Below are positions 55,858-64,000 of a stretch of DNA of 64,000 nt, piece by piece. The notes under the pieces are model-generated. The model ran no database searches, was not told the origin of the DNA, and saw only the letters and a program-made list of their open reading frames with translations. Each line of letters starts with the position of its first letter. Within the stretch, counting starts at the first letter, position 1. The DNA is from Chitinophaga sp. 180180018-3 (GTDB lineage: Bacteria > Bacteroidota > Bacteroidia > Chitinophagales > Chitinophagaceae), in the NCBI RefSeq assembly GCF_037893185.1, contig NZ_CP140772.1, positions 5,146,001-5,210,000 on the forward strand. Direction: 5' to 3'. The position numbers and the translations under genes are program-made.

Positions 55858-55901
55858 AAAAAAAATGATCCGGGGCCGGCAACCAGGCCGACCCCGAATC
55901 A
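55858..55901 (-). terminator. Intrinsic terminator of the fasciclin/TonB receptor operon
   Basis: On the minus strand the arms TGATTCGGGGTCGGC (55887-55901) and GCCGGCCCCGGATCA (55866-55880) form a 15-pair stem (two U-G wobbles) with a 6-base loop and are followed by eight Ts (55858-55865). This is 22 bases after the receptor stop. Confidence 0.88.
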
Positions 55902-55922
55902 TTGCTATTTGATTGTTCTTAG

Positions 55923-58900
55923 TTAAAAACTATATCTCAGGCCCATCTGCATCTGCCAGCGCGATTGCAGAAAGTCCACTGAATAGGGCTTCCCGGGATC
56001 CTGGAAGTTATACAGCGGATACCCCTGTGAAGCACGGCCAGGGATAAACGGTACCAACCCGACACTGGCAGTAGAATTATAAGTATTGGGAGAAAAATAA
56101 ACCCATCCCCATTGTGAATTCAGGAGGTTGGTCAGGTTCAGGATGTCCCAGGTAAATGTGATCATATGAGCATGTTTACCGCCTTTACGGGCAATCATGA
56201 AGTCCTGCATAAAGCGGAAATCCACATTATTATTCCACGGCGTACGGCCGCCATTCCTTTCTGTAAATGATCCACGGCGATGGCTCAGGTACGAATCCTT
56301 ATCGATGAAGGCATTAAAGGCGTTTGCCTGCTCAGCCGCTGTTACTGTTTTCCTGCCCGCTTCCGTGTACGGAGCAAAGAAATTAACCGCTTCCGCAGCA
56401 TAAGGTATGTAAGCCAGGCTCACCTGCTGCGGCGTGTTCTGCGCCGTATAATTTACAAATCCATAGGTATATGGACTACCCGACTGGAAACTGCCGAAAA
56501 GCGAAAATGTACTTCTCAGGTGTTGCTGCCACGTAACGCTATAAGACACGGTGGCGACTATACGATGACGGATATCAAAATTGGAGAAAGCCAACTTCGG
56601 TGCATTGGGATTCAGCGCCTGGTTCAGCTGCCAGTTAGATTCCATGGAATTGCGCACACCATTGGATACATCTTTAGACATGCCATAGGTATAGGCAACA
56701 GACGCATTCAGTCCGCCCGGGAATTTCCTGCTCACCTGACCGGTGAGGCTGTAACGATAACCCATGGTAGTATTAGATAACAGGTACGCATTGGCAAACG
56801 CAGGATTGATGCCACCAGACGGGAACACCGGCTGCAGCCTGCGGTCGGCCGCCGTATCATAAGTGTTGTAGGCAGGATTGTCTTTCAGATTCACCTGCTG
56901 GAACATCACATCTTTTATCACCTGCGTATAAATGCCTTCAATACTGTAGCGGAAGCCACTGCGACTGGTATAGTCTACTCCCACACTACCCCGGAATACC
57001 TGTGGCATCATGAAATTATTATCGATCAGGTCTACCTGGGTTTTGCCGGCATTAGGGTTGCTTACCGGCTGTCCGTTCTGCCGGGCAAAGTCTGCAATAC
57101 CGTTATTACCCGGCCGTAACGGATCGGTGCCGGGAATGAAAACGCCGGAGCCATTGTCTGTACGCTGATCGTATGCACCGTAAGTATCGCCGGTATTATA
57201 GTATGCATAACCGATCCAGGCAAAAGGTATACGCCCGGTAAACAGTCCTGCACCGCCGCGCAGCACCAGGCTTTTGTCTTCAAGCAGGTCATAACTGAAA
57301 CCTAACCTCGGCGACACCTGCACCTTTCCCAGGTAACCATTATCCAGCTGATTCAATGGCCGGTAATCGAAGGTGGTACCTTTGTACTTATCGCTGACAG
57401 CGCTGCTTACTTTTTCACTGAGATCCGGCTTGTTGGGGATATGCGCCATATCAAAGCGGATACCGGGTGTAATACGGAACCTGTCGTTGATCTGAATTTC
57501 ATCCTGTGCATACAGGCTGTAAAAATTGATATTAAATACCGCTCCCGGATGTTGCAGGATATATCCGCGGTCGTTGTTGAAGTAATTGTAACTGCCCCTC
57601 ACCCTGCTGGGGTTATTATTCAGAAAATCGTTCACACTGGGGTAATCTACCCTCCCATTCCATGCGTTTACAAATCCATAAGTGATCTTATACAGCTCGT
57701 TGTGGGTACCGAACAACAGGTGGTGCTTACCGAGGTCCCAACGGAAATTGTCTGTTAGTTCCAGCGTACGTTGTTTCATATTGAAGATGCTGGCTTCGCG
57801 GTCTGTTCCCAGGAAGATGGTGCTGCCAGGTGTTCTTCCTACAATCTGCACCTGTGGGAAAGCAGGATTGCTGGTCGGATCCCTGTAGTCATGAATGGTG
57901 GAAAATCCGGCTATAACGTTGTTGGATAAACGACTATTGATACGGGTATTCAGTTCAGCTACCGTAGATTGCTGGTTATTGGTTTGTTTGAAAGCGATGC
58001 CTGCGAAACGGAAGTTCTGCTGATCACGTTCCAGCTGTACGGCGTCGGAGAAAATGGTGTTGTTGCGCACCGCCAGGTGATTGTTGTCATTGATATTCCA
58101 GTCTACCCGGTTGAAGAACTTCAGCGAACGGCCGGTGGCATTATACTGGCCATAAGTACCCGGATCGATGCCATAACGCGCGCGAAGAGCTTCCTGTATC
58201 TGTTGGGCATCTGTTTCAGACAATACACCGGAAGAAGTTTTACTGCCGGCTTCCTGTTGTACGGGGTCCTGCCGGCCCGTCACTTCTGTATTGGTAAAAA
58301 AGAAAAGTTTGTTTTTGATGATGGGAAAACCGAGCCGCAGCCCTGCCTGATAGTCATAAAACGCAGCCGGCATCTTTCTGCCGTCGCCGGCGCGATCCGC
58401 GCCGGTAAGTGTGGCATTCCGCCCGTATACATATACGGAGCCTTCCAGCTGGTTGGTACCGGAACGGGTTACCGCGTTAATGCTGCCACCCGTGAAGTTA
58501 CCGATCTTCACATCATAAGGTGCGAGGTACACCTGCATATCCTGGATGGCATCCATGGAAACCGGATTGGTACGGGTGCTGGAACCCGGCATACCAGAGG
58601 TACCGGTAGCTCCGCCCAGCGAGGGGGAAAAGCCGATGGCATCGTTGTTTACAGCGCCGTCGATGGTCACGTTGTTGTAACGGAAATTGCTTCCCATGAA
58701 AGTATTATCTTTCGAGCCCTGCGGCACCAGCCGGGTAACATCCTGTATACTTCTGGAAATGGTGGGCATGTTGCGCAGTTCTTCCCGGTTGATGTTCCTG
58801 CCCGCACCATTGGTACGCGGTCCGGTTTTAGTGGCAGTAACCTGCAACTCGTTCAGCTTTCTGGCGCCGGTTTTTAAGGCAATATTCACCTGTTGTACCT

Positions 58901-59216
58901 GTCCGAGCATGACCTGTATATTATCTTCCCGTTGCGTTTCCATCCCAATAAAACTGGCTTCCAGCCGGTAAGGGCCGCCCACCCGGAGCCCCGACAGGTT
59001 ATAACGCCCGTCGGGAGTAGTAGCAGTACCGTAGCGGGTGCCTGATGGTGTATGTACTGCCTGTACAGTTACGCCCGGCAATGGTTGCCCGCCTGCATCT
59101 GTAATACGGCCGCGCAGCGAGCCGGTAGTCTCCTGGGCGTATACCCGGAATAGGGTCAACAGTATGCCTGTCAGCAGGATCAGCATCCTGCCGGAAAAGT
59201 AAAAGTTTTGTTTCAT
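55923..59216 (-). CDS. Oar-like TonB-dependent outer-membrane receptor
   Basis: A 1097-residue protein with a signal peptide (MLILLTGILLTLFRVYAQ inside the first 28 residues). A carboxypeptidase-regulatory-like domain (about 30-118: GSLRGRITDAGGQPLPGVTV, GRYNLSGLRVGGPYRLEA) is followed by a plug (about 125-240: LQVTATKTGPRTNGAGRNIN, NMPTISRSIQDVTRLVPQ) and a beta barrel ending in MQMGLRYSF. It has no STN domain, and no SusD is linked in the window; this is the Oar/TonB receptor type with CarboxypepD-reg start. It probably imports or exports peptide- or protein-type substrate. It is the last gene of the fasciclin operon, 40 bases after the final fasciclin gene. Confidence 0.92.
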   Translation of the reverse strand: MKQNFYFSGRMLILLTGILLTLFRVYAQETTGSLRGRITDAGGQPLPGVTVQAVHTPSGTRYGTATTPDGRYNLSGLRVGGPYRLEASFIGMETQREDNIQVMLGQVQQVNIALKTGARKLNELQVTATKTGPRTNGAGRNINREELRNMPTISRSIQDVTRLVPQGSKDNTFMGSNFRYNNVTIDGAVNNDAIGFSPSLGGATGTSGMPGSSTRTNPVSMDAIQDMQVYLAPYDVKIGNFTGGSINAVTRSGTNQLEGSVYVYGRNATLTGADRAGDGRKMPAAFYDYQAGLRLGFPIIKNKLFFFTNTEVTGRQDPVQQEAGSKTSSGVLSETDAQQIQEALRARYGIDPGTYGQYNATGRSLKFFNRVDWNINDNNHLAVRNNTIFSDAVQLERDQQNFRFAGIAFKQTNNQQSTVAELNTRINSRLSNNVIAGFSTIHDYRDPTSNPAFPQVQIVGRTPGSTIFLGTDREASIFNMKQRTLELTDNFRWDLGKHHLLFGTHNELYKITYGFVNAWNGRVDYPSVNDFLNNNPSRVRGSYNYFNNDRGYILQHPGAVFNINFYSLYAQDEIQINDRFRITPGIRFDMAHIPNKPDLSEKVSSAVSDKYKGTTFDYRPLNQLDNGYLGKVQVSPRLGFSYDLLEDKSLVLRGGAGLFTGRIPFAWIGYAYYNTGDTYGAYDQRTDNGSGVFIPGTDPLRPGNNGIADFARQNGQPVSNPNAGKTQVDLIDNNFMMPQVFRGSVGVDYTSRSGFRYSIEGIYTQVIKDVMFQQVNLKDNPAYNTYDTAADRRLQPVFPSGGINPAFANAYLLSNTTMGYRYSLTGQVSRKFPGGLNASVAYTYGMSKDVSNGVRNSMESNWQLNQALNPNAPKLAFSNFDIRHRIVATVSYSVTWQQHLRSTFSLFGSFQSGSPYTYGFVNYTAQNTPQQVSLAYIPYAAEAVNFFAPYTEAGRKTVTAAEQANAFNAFIDKDSYLSHRRGSFTERNGGRTPWNNNVDFRFMQDFMIARKGGKHAHMITFTWDILNLTNLLNSQWGWVYFSPNTYNSTASVGLVPFIPGRASQGYPLYNFQDPGKPYSVDFLQSRWQMQMGLRYSF

Positions 59217-59255
59217 CGCTATGACTTTTGACTATATCAACATCTTTATGAAAAG

Positions 59256-60338
59256 CTATTTGTAGTACACATAATCTCCCTGTGGTGCGAACAGCTGATC
59301 CAGCACATGTATCACACCATTAGTGGCAACAATATCCGGGCGTATAATGTGTGGAGGTGTAATCACTCCGGCACCATAAAAACTAACGCCGTCTTTCCCT
59401 ATTTCAAAAGTGGCATCCTTCCCGATATCGTAGCTCCGGAAAACAATGGTAACCCCACTGCCGCTCATACCAAAGCCATTCAGTGCCACGGTACCAGGTT
59501 TCATCGGCACACCAGCACCGCCTGCCCATCTCCCGCCTATAAAATCGCAGGTGAAGTTGGTGCCATAAATACAGCCATACCTAACCAGTTTGATGAGGGT
59601 AAGAGTATCTACACCAGCGAGGTCCGATGGTACATTGTAACCGATCGTTTTAAACGCCGCATCTGTGGGCATTACCAGCGTGGCGGTTGTATAGGTGTTC
59701 CCATATAGCATTTTATAAATAGCCACCGGGTTGCTGGCGTACAGCTCCAGCATTTTTACACGGTGAAAAATATAGGACACCATCTTCAGGTCAGGTGCGG
59801 CATCCATTGTTTCCATCAATGTTCCCGCAGGAGGCAGTGGTAAGCGCCCTGTTTTGTGCACGACGCCGTCGGCCAGGCTGATATTTCCTTCTGTTACCTT
59901 CACCCCATTGAAGAAAGCACCGTAATAATTCTGCGTAACTACAGGCTTATACCGCGGATGCAAACTGGTAAGGGTATCAGACATAAATCCAACCTGGCTG
60001 GATTTGCCAATACGCCCGGGAAGGATCAGGTACCCGATCATGCCGCCCAGTGTTTTTTTATCCAGCGAACGCAATTTTTCTGCTGTAAATCCGGCGTTAA
60101 TAAAGGCACTGTCGGCCGGCACGAATAACGTATACGGCCCTCCGGAGGAAAAGACAGTATCAAGACCCGACAGTTGCAAGGCGGTGCTGAACAACTGTGC
60201 ATCCTTCTCGCCCTTCAGATAAGTGGCCAGTGTACGTACTTCTATTTTATCTGTATGCTCCGTTTTTTTACAGGCCACAGTGCCAACCATCATCAACAGC
60301 AGGCCGCAGAGGAGTGTTTTCATATTTTCTATGCTCAT
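59256..60338 (-). CDS. Two-domain fasciclin lipoprotein (fourth of four)
   Basis: A 360-residue lipoprotein (lipobox TVAC, Cys23) with two FAS1 domains: residues 33-165 (YLKGEKDAQLFSTALQLSGL, GPYTLFVPADSAFINAG, GVVHKTGR) and about 180-355 (MVSYIFHRVKMLELYASNP, LVMPTDAAFKTIGY, NGVIHVLDQLF). FAS1 domains are adhesion or protein-binding modules. It starts 4 bases after the preceding gene (an ATG at 60323 is possible), so it is translationally linked. Surface-exposed in Bacteroidota when a lipoprotein export signal follows the Cys; KKTE after the Cys gives an acidic tail consistent with this only weakly. Confidence 0.88.
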   Translation of the reverse strand: MSIENMKTLLCGLLLMMVGTVACKKTEHTDKIEVRTLATYLKGEKDAQLFSTALQLSGLDTVFSSGGPYTLFVPADSAFINAGFTAEKLRSLDKKTLGGMIGYLILPGRIGKSSQVGFMSDTLTSLHPRYKPVVTQNYYGAFFNGVKVTEGNISLADGVVHKTGRLPLPPAGTLMETMDAAPDLKMVSYIFHRVKMLELYASNPVAIYKMLYGNTYTTATLVMPTDAAFKTIGYNVPSDLAGVDTLTLIKLVRYGCIYGTNFTCDFIGGRWAGGAGVPMKPGTVALNGFGMSGSGVTIVFRSYDIGKDATFEIGKDGVSFYGAGVITPPHIIRPDIVATNGVIHVLDQLFAPQGDYVYYK

Positions 60339-60342
60339 GACA

Positions 60343-61392
60343 TTATGGTTTTAGCAAACCGGCTATTATGTGAAGCACACCATTGGGCGCAGGCCGGTTG
60401 ATGATATAATTCTGATATCCCATTTCATACATTACGACGGCAGTTTTATTTCCTTTACCCAGTACTAGAGGATTCTGTAAAACCCTCCCCCAGCGGTCTT
60501 TAAAAGAAATACGTACCACTTCCCGTTGAAGATTCTGTACCCGCAGGGTATCCAGCGTAGCGGACTGCAGGCTCATGTCCAGCAGAAAATTACGCGTGGG
60601 CAAGATGTGGCGGCGCACCAATGCTGCTAATACCGCCGTATCAGCTTTCTCCAACGCCTGCATGGAATTCAGCTTTGGATCTCCCGAATTCAGAAAGGCA
60701 TCATTAGATGGCGCCCATACGGTGTAAGTACCCTGGTTAGTCAACAGGTTCTGCAGGCCACTACGTTGTACGGCCAACGCAAAAAAGGTAAGCGGCGGCG
60801 TATTCACAATCAGGTCTGTCAGCGAGGGATATATTTCAGTCGTCAATATACCGGACAATACCTGTATCTGTCCGTTAGACGTATTGATATCAGTATCTTT
60901 CACTCTCACACCATTGACTGTCACCACGGTATCGGCGCCTGTACGGTATTTGCTGACGTATACATTTTTTCCGTCGAGGTTAGGGAGTGGCTGGTTCAAT
61001 GCAAGCGGAAGTGACCGGAAGCTATAGTTACCACGCAATATGTGGTTGGCAAATAAGCGCCTGGCATCAGTGGGCAACGCAAGCCAGGAGATATCGCCCC
61101 CATCTTTCACTGCGCCTATCCTGGCGCTTTGAATGGCTGCGTTATCGGGAATCAGTGTAGTAAATGGGCCTGGCTGAGTCAGTGTATCCTGCAGACTAAC
61201 TGCTTTCAGGCAGGTATCGAACAGGATAAAGTTGTAATTGGTAGATATAAGGAAGCGCTGCCGGCTGAAGTAGTCCGCGCCCTTGTCGGGAGTAACTTCC
61301 TGCTTGTCTTTTTTACAACCTGTACCCGTCAACATCCCCGCCAGCACCACTGGTATCAGCATCCGGCGAATATTGTATATGGAGATTTTCAT
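60343..61392 (-). CDS. Two-domain fasciclin lipoprotein (third of four)
   Basis: A 349-residue lipoprotein (lipobox GTGC, Cys26, followed by KKDKQEVTPDKG). FAS1 domain 1 spans about 45-180 (FILFDTCLKAVSL, GPFTTLIPDNAAIQSARIG, GQIQVLSGIL) and domain 2 about 195-345 (LTFFALAVQRSGLQNLLTNQ, TYTVWAPSNDAFLNSGDPK, NGVLHIIAGLL). The gap to the next gene is 4 bases. Sequence between the paralogues is well diverged, so the tandem set is old. Confidence 0.88.
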   Translation of the reverse strand: MKISIYNIRRMLIPVVLAGMLTGTGCKKDKQEVTPDKGADYFSRQRFLISTNYNFILFDTCLKAVSLQDTLTQPGPFTTLIPDNAAIQSARIGAVKDGGDISWLALPTDARRLFANHILRGNYSFRSLPLALNQPLPNLDGKNVYVSKYRTGADTVVTVNGVRVKDTDINTSNGQIQVLSGILTTEIYPSLTDLIVNTPPLTFFALAVQRSGLQNLLTNQGTYTVWAPSNDAFLNSGDPKLNSMQALEKADTAVLAALVRRHILPTRNFLLDMSLQSATLDTLRVQNLQREVVRISFKDRWGRVLQNPLVLGKGNKTAVVMYEMGYQNYIINRPAPNGVLHIIAGLLKP

Positions 61393-61425
61393 ATTGTATT
61401 TTTTGTAGCTCGTGTTTATGTTTAT

Positions 61426-62670
61426 TTATTTAGATGGATGATAAAACAGCTGATCTGTTTCATAAATCACGCCGCTGCGGGTCATCATGTGCCGCTGCGG
61501 ATCTGCATATAGCGTAGCCATTGGTATCGCCGGATCATTCGTCCACTTCACTTTTACCGTTCCGTCTGCCGGCTGGAATTGCGGGAAGAACGCCCGTTCC
61601 ATGATCATATTACCCGTGCCGATGTAGTTATTAAACTGCCCGTTGTTGATGTATGGATTATACAACAGGTCATTATAAAAACTGATATTGGTGAAGATGT
61701 TCCGGAAATTCAACAACGCATGTTGTTTCAACACACTGTCGATTGGCAGGAACACTGTTGGATACTGTGAAGGAGTTACCTTAGTAGCAAATGCGCGGAT
61801 ATCATTCACTGTTTTAAAACCAGCTGCCTTAAATGCGTCGTTAACAGGCGCCATAATCATAGGTAACGCAAACTGCGTGATACCAAATTCTGCCTTTTTA
61901 TTGGCGTAATACAAAGAATTATACCGCAGCGAATCCGCTACAATAGCCGGATTACCAGGAAACATCAGCCTGTTGGCAGCGTACATGCTGTCGGCCAGGC
62001 GAATGGAAGCCACGAACATGCTCAGCTCCGGCCTCGACAGCAACGTTTCCCAGGCCGTTAGCATAGGGCGTTGCAGCACTTTATCAACAGGCCATACATA
62101 CCCATTTCCGGCCGTCAGGGCGGTATCGCTTTCCTTATTCACCGGTTCACCATTTACAAACAACAGCTTCGTACGTTTCAGGTAAAGTCGTTGCTGATAG
62201 ATCAGGTTGGCAGCATTGGATTTGTCTGGTATAATTTCCTGCAACAGCGTGCTGGTTTCAATGCTCGTGATAGCCGAATTCAGCGCCAATGCACCGTAAG
62301 AACCGGTCACCACATGAAAGCGAACAATCTTCTGCAACGAGTCTTCCGGCAGCGTATTGATCACATCGGCGGTTAAACCGGCATTTTGCATGGCTGCATC
62401 CGTCGGCGCCAGGATAGTGAAATAACCGGCAGGTGCCAATAGCTGGTCCAGTTTAACACGGCGCGCAGCTTGTTTGAACAGCGTAAACCGGCTCGCTGCA
62501 AACACAGCACGGATATCATGCGTAGTGTCCGGAACGGCATGTGAAAAGGCTGCGCTATCATCCAACCCAATTTTTTCGCAGGCCGTGAAACCCAATGTCA
62601 GACCAGTCAGCAGCACCAGTATTGGCAGTATTTTTTTATTGATCAATTCTCTCTTAATAATCATAATCAT
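61426..62670 (-). CDS. Two-domain fasciclin lipoprotein (second of four)
   Basis: A 414-residue lipoprotein (lipobox FTAC before EKIGLDDSA) with two FAS1 domains: about 45-170 (RFTLFKQAARRVKLDQLLAP, YFTILAPTDAAMQNAGL, GYVWPVDKVLQ) and about 190-410 (LSMFVASIRLADSMYAANRL, IMAPVNDAFKAAGFKTVN, RSGVIYETDQLF). A 50-residue insert in domain 2 makes it the longest of the set. I chose the ATG at 62670 because the upstream start at 62721 overlaps the preceding gene; an ATG at 62664 is also possible. Confidence 0.87.
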   Translation of the reverse strand: MIMIIKRELINKKILPILVLLTGLTLGFTACEKIGLDDSAAFSHAVPDTTHDIRAVFAASRFTLFKQAARRVKLDQLLAPAGYFTILAPTDAAMQNAGLTADVINTLPEDSLQKIVRFHVVTGSYGALALNSAITSIETSTLLQEIIPDKSNAANLIYQQRLYLKRTKLLFVNGEPVNKESDTALTAGNGYVWPVDKVLQRPMLTAWETLLSRPELSMFVASIRLADSMYAANRLMFPGNPAIVADSLRYNSLYYANKKAEFGITQFALPMIMAPVNDAFKAAGFKTVNDIRAFATKVTPSQYPTVFLPIDSVLKQHALLNFRNIFTNISFYNDLLYNPYINNGQFNNYIGTGNMIMERAFFPQFQPADGTVKVKWTNDPAIPMATLYADPQRHMMTRSGVIYETDQLFYHPSK

Positions 62671-62683
62671 ACCTGTTAATGTT

Positions 62684-63772
62684 TTATGGATGGCTGATGT
62701 GTATACTGTCAGGATAAACAAGTATGTCTGAAATACCGTGTATCACTCCGTTTCCGGCTATTGCATCTTTAAAAGTGTATTGCAGGCTTTGAGGACCGAT
62801 ACGATAAAAATAGCCCGGGAACATTTCAAACCACGAACAGGCAACCGGTACGGGATTTACAGCGTTGAATAAAACAAAACCTTCTTTGGAATATACTTTT
62901 ACGTCAACTGGAGAAGGTGCTCCCTGTGGCACAACAGGCGCATCACGGAAATCGGTAATAAAAATTCGGTTCGGGAGTATACCAGCACGGAACAGGTAAT
63001 CGCTGTAATGTTTGGTATCGAAAGTATCGCTGGCGATGGCAGCGCTGGTAAGGCCACGCCTTTCCATTTTCGCATTTTCCGGCACGAAGAGCGTGAATGG
63101 CCCGTCGCCGCTGAGCTGTGCATACAGCCCCATCTTTTTCAGTGCCGCCACATACAGGCTATATTGCGGTCGTTGCTCCAGCCAATCCTTTACGGTAGGC
63201 GCAGGCACGGATAATGGCGCTGTCAGCACCTGGATGATACCGTTGGAAGCGCGTACATCGGCGTTGCCTACTGTTCTGCCATTGATGTGCAGTATTTTCG
63301 GCGAAGGAGGTACCTGATCGTTGATACCTTTGATGATAAGTGGTTTGGAGAAATAGATCAGCTTCCCGGAAAGGCTTTCATATTCGTTGCCGATCTGCCG
63401 GGGGATGTCGGCCGCAGGATAGATGCCACGCAGAATATGATAGCTGATCAGTTCTGTCAGCTGTGCCACACTCATTTTTTGTAACAGTGAATCTTGCGTA
63501 TATCCTGCTTTATTGAAAGCGTCGTTGTCTGGTACCAGCAACGTCAGGTTAGCATCTTTTTTTGCCACCAGCGAGTCAAGCCCACAACGTTTCAACGATG
63601 CATTAAAAAGACTGAACGCGTAGTTACTGGTGAGGATAGTCTGCAGGGGCTGTACATCCGGCTGCCGTTCCGCCGGTACCGTGATCTCCTTGTTGCATGC
63701 TGAAGCCATTCCCAGCAGCCATAGCAGCAGCACCATCATGCCATTTCCTCTATTGTAGTGCAATTGTTTCAT
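62684..63772 (-). CDS. Two-domain fasciclin lipoprotein (first of four)
   Basis: A 362-residue lipoprotein (lipobox ASAC, Cys26, then NKEITVP). FAS1 domain 1 is at about 42-185 (YAFSLFNASLKRCGLDSLVA, NLTLLVPDNDAFNKAGYTQD, NGIIQVLTAPL) and domain 2 at about 190-355 (YSLYVAALKKMGLYAQLSGD, PFTLFVPENAKMERRGL, NGVIHGISDILV). It starts 20 bases after the partial gene at the right edge, in the same direction. Confidence 0.88.
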   Translation of the reverse strand: MKQLHYNRGNGMMVLLLWLLGMASACNKEITVPAERQPDVQPLQTILTSNYAFSLFNASLKRCGLDSLVAKKDANLTLLVPDNDAFNKAGYTQDSLLQKMSVAQLTELISYHILRGIYPAADIPRQIGNEYESLSGKLIYFSKPLIIKGINDQVPPSPKILHINGRTVGNADVRASNGIIQVLTAPLSVPAPTVKDWLEQRPQYSLYVAALKKMGLYAQLSGDGPFTLFVPENAKMERRGLTSAAIASDTFDTKHYSDYLFRAGILPNRIFITDFRDAPVVPQGAPSPVDVKVYSKEGFVLFNAVNPVPVACSWFEMFPGYFYRIGPQSLQYTFKDAIAGNGVIHGISDILVYPDSIHISHP

Positions 63773-63792
63773 GTGATATCTTTTTTTGCAGA

Positions 63793-64000
63793 TCAGCCAC
63801 GGGGCAACTTTTCAAATGCCTGCTGTACCTGCATCATATAAACATGGTTATCGATCAGTTCAAAAATATTGACGGTGGGAAAGACGCGTATCTGTCCGCC
63901 GATCTGTGTAAAGAGATTCAGCTGCCCCTGCAGAATGCCTGTTTCAGCCGGCAACCGCGACAGGTTAATATTATTAATAGCAGCCTGACTAACGGAACAG
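63793..64000 (-). CDS. C-terminal end of an unidentified gene (partial)
   Basis: My reading of the minus strand gives a frame open from the right edge to a TGA at 63793-63795, 68 residues ending NIFELIDNHVYMMQVQQAFE then KLPRG. The length without stop, codon use like its neighbours and the 20-base gap to the first fasciclin gene support a real gene, part of the same operon. No domain can be named from this piece. In Bacteroidota a SusC/SusD pair or another surface lipoprotein often precedes such fasciclin genes. Confidence 0.55.
   Translation of the reverse strand, partial: CSVSQAAINNINLSRLPAETGILQGQLNLFTQIGGQIRVFPTVNIFELIDNHVYMMQVQQAFEKLPRG

Noticed and set aside
57969..58877. A 302-codon plus-strand open frame
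   Set aside because: It is antisense to the plug and barrel part of the TonB receptor gene; long antisense frames are common in such GC-balanced genes.

Overview
The window looks like chromosomal DNA of a Bacteroidota bacterium close to Chitinophaga (Chitinophagaceae). The signs are a SusC/SusD pair with an STN-type SusC under an ECF sigma factor and FecR anti-sigma pair, a GldA/GldFG-like ABC transporter, Bacteroidota-type promoters (TAnnTTTG), many signal peptides and lipoboxes, a DUF6443-type RHS protein, and many secreted glycoside hydrolases. Shine-Dalgarno sequences are weak throughout, so starts were chosen mainly from signal peptides, paralogue alignment and gene spacing. I saw no rRNA, tRNA, CRISPR array or intact insertion sequence.

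Layout. Positions 1-4341 (minus) hold a VgrG spike operon: SUKH-type immunity-like gene, vgrG, a TPR-like protein and a DUF3592-like membrane protein that runs off the left edge. Positions 4397-15954 are a mosaic: a CTP-synthase-C-terminus-like amidotransferase, a GH97 glycosidase with a MarR regulator, an SRPBCC protein, an orphan Imm53 immunity gene, two divergent tail-fibre-like coiled-coil proteins sharing a C-terminal module, a ChaA-type cation antiporter, an alpha/beta hydrolase with a Crp/Fnr regulator, a decayed serine-hydrolase fragment and a secreted protein. Positions 16060-24844 (minus) hold an ABC transporter (ATPase plus fused GldF-GldG) in an operon with two tandem MutS-like ATPases, followed by an M16 peptidase.

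Positions 24956-33027 (minus) form a SusCD locus: sigma factor, FecR anti-sigma, SusC, SusD and a SusD-associated metallopeptidase-like lipoprotein that lacks the zinc motif. Positions 33367-44919 hold YD/RHS-type surface proteins: a small YD lipoprotein, a beta-propeller protein, a 1203-residue protein ending in two ASH-like domains, and a 1516-residue RHS protein with a toxin-like C-terminus translationally coupled to a signal-peptide-bearing candidate immunity gene. Positions 45415-52687 contain an HxlR regulator divergent from an NTF2-like protein and a glycan-degradation group (GH29 fucosidase, GH20 hexosaminidase, sulfatase). Positions 52776-55820 hold an SDR-like protein without the catalytic Tyr/Lys, an ECF sigma factor with an added Cys-rich tail, and lipoproteins. 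Positions 55923-64000 (minus) are an operon of four tandem two-domain fasciclin lipoproteins ending in an Oar-like TonB-dependent receptor and a clear intrinsic terminator.

The overall picture is a locus rich in nutrient uptake, glycan breakdown and interbacterial competition. The strongest leads for something undescribed are the RHS toxin with its candidate periplasmic immunity partner, the VgrG-linked SUKH/TPR set, the MutS-like pair with a Gld-type exporter, and the proteins that have lost catalytic residues (metallopeptidase-like lipoprotein, SDR, amidotransferase). All functional statements are from reading the sequence; no database search was run.
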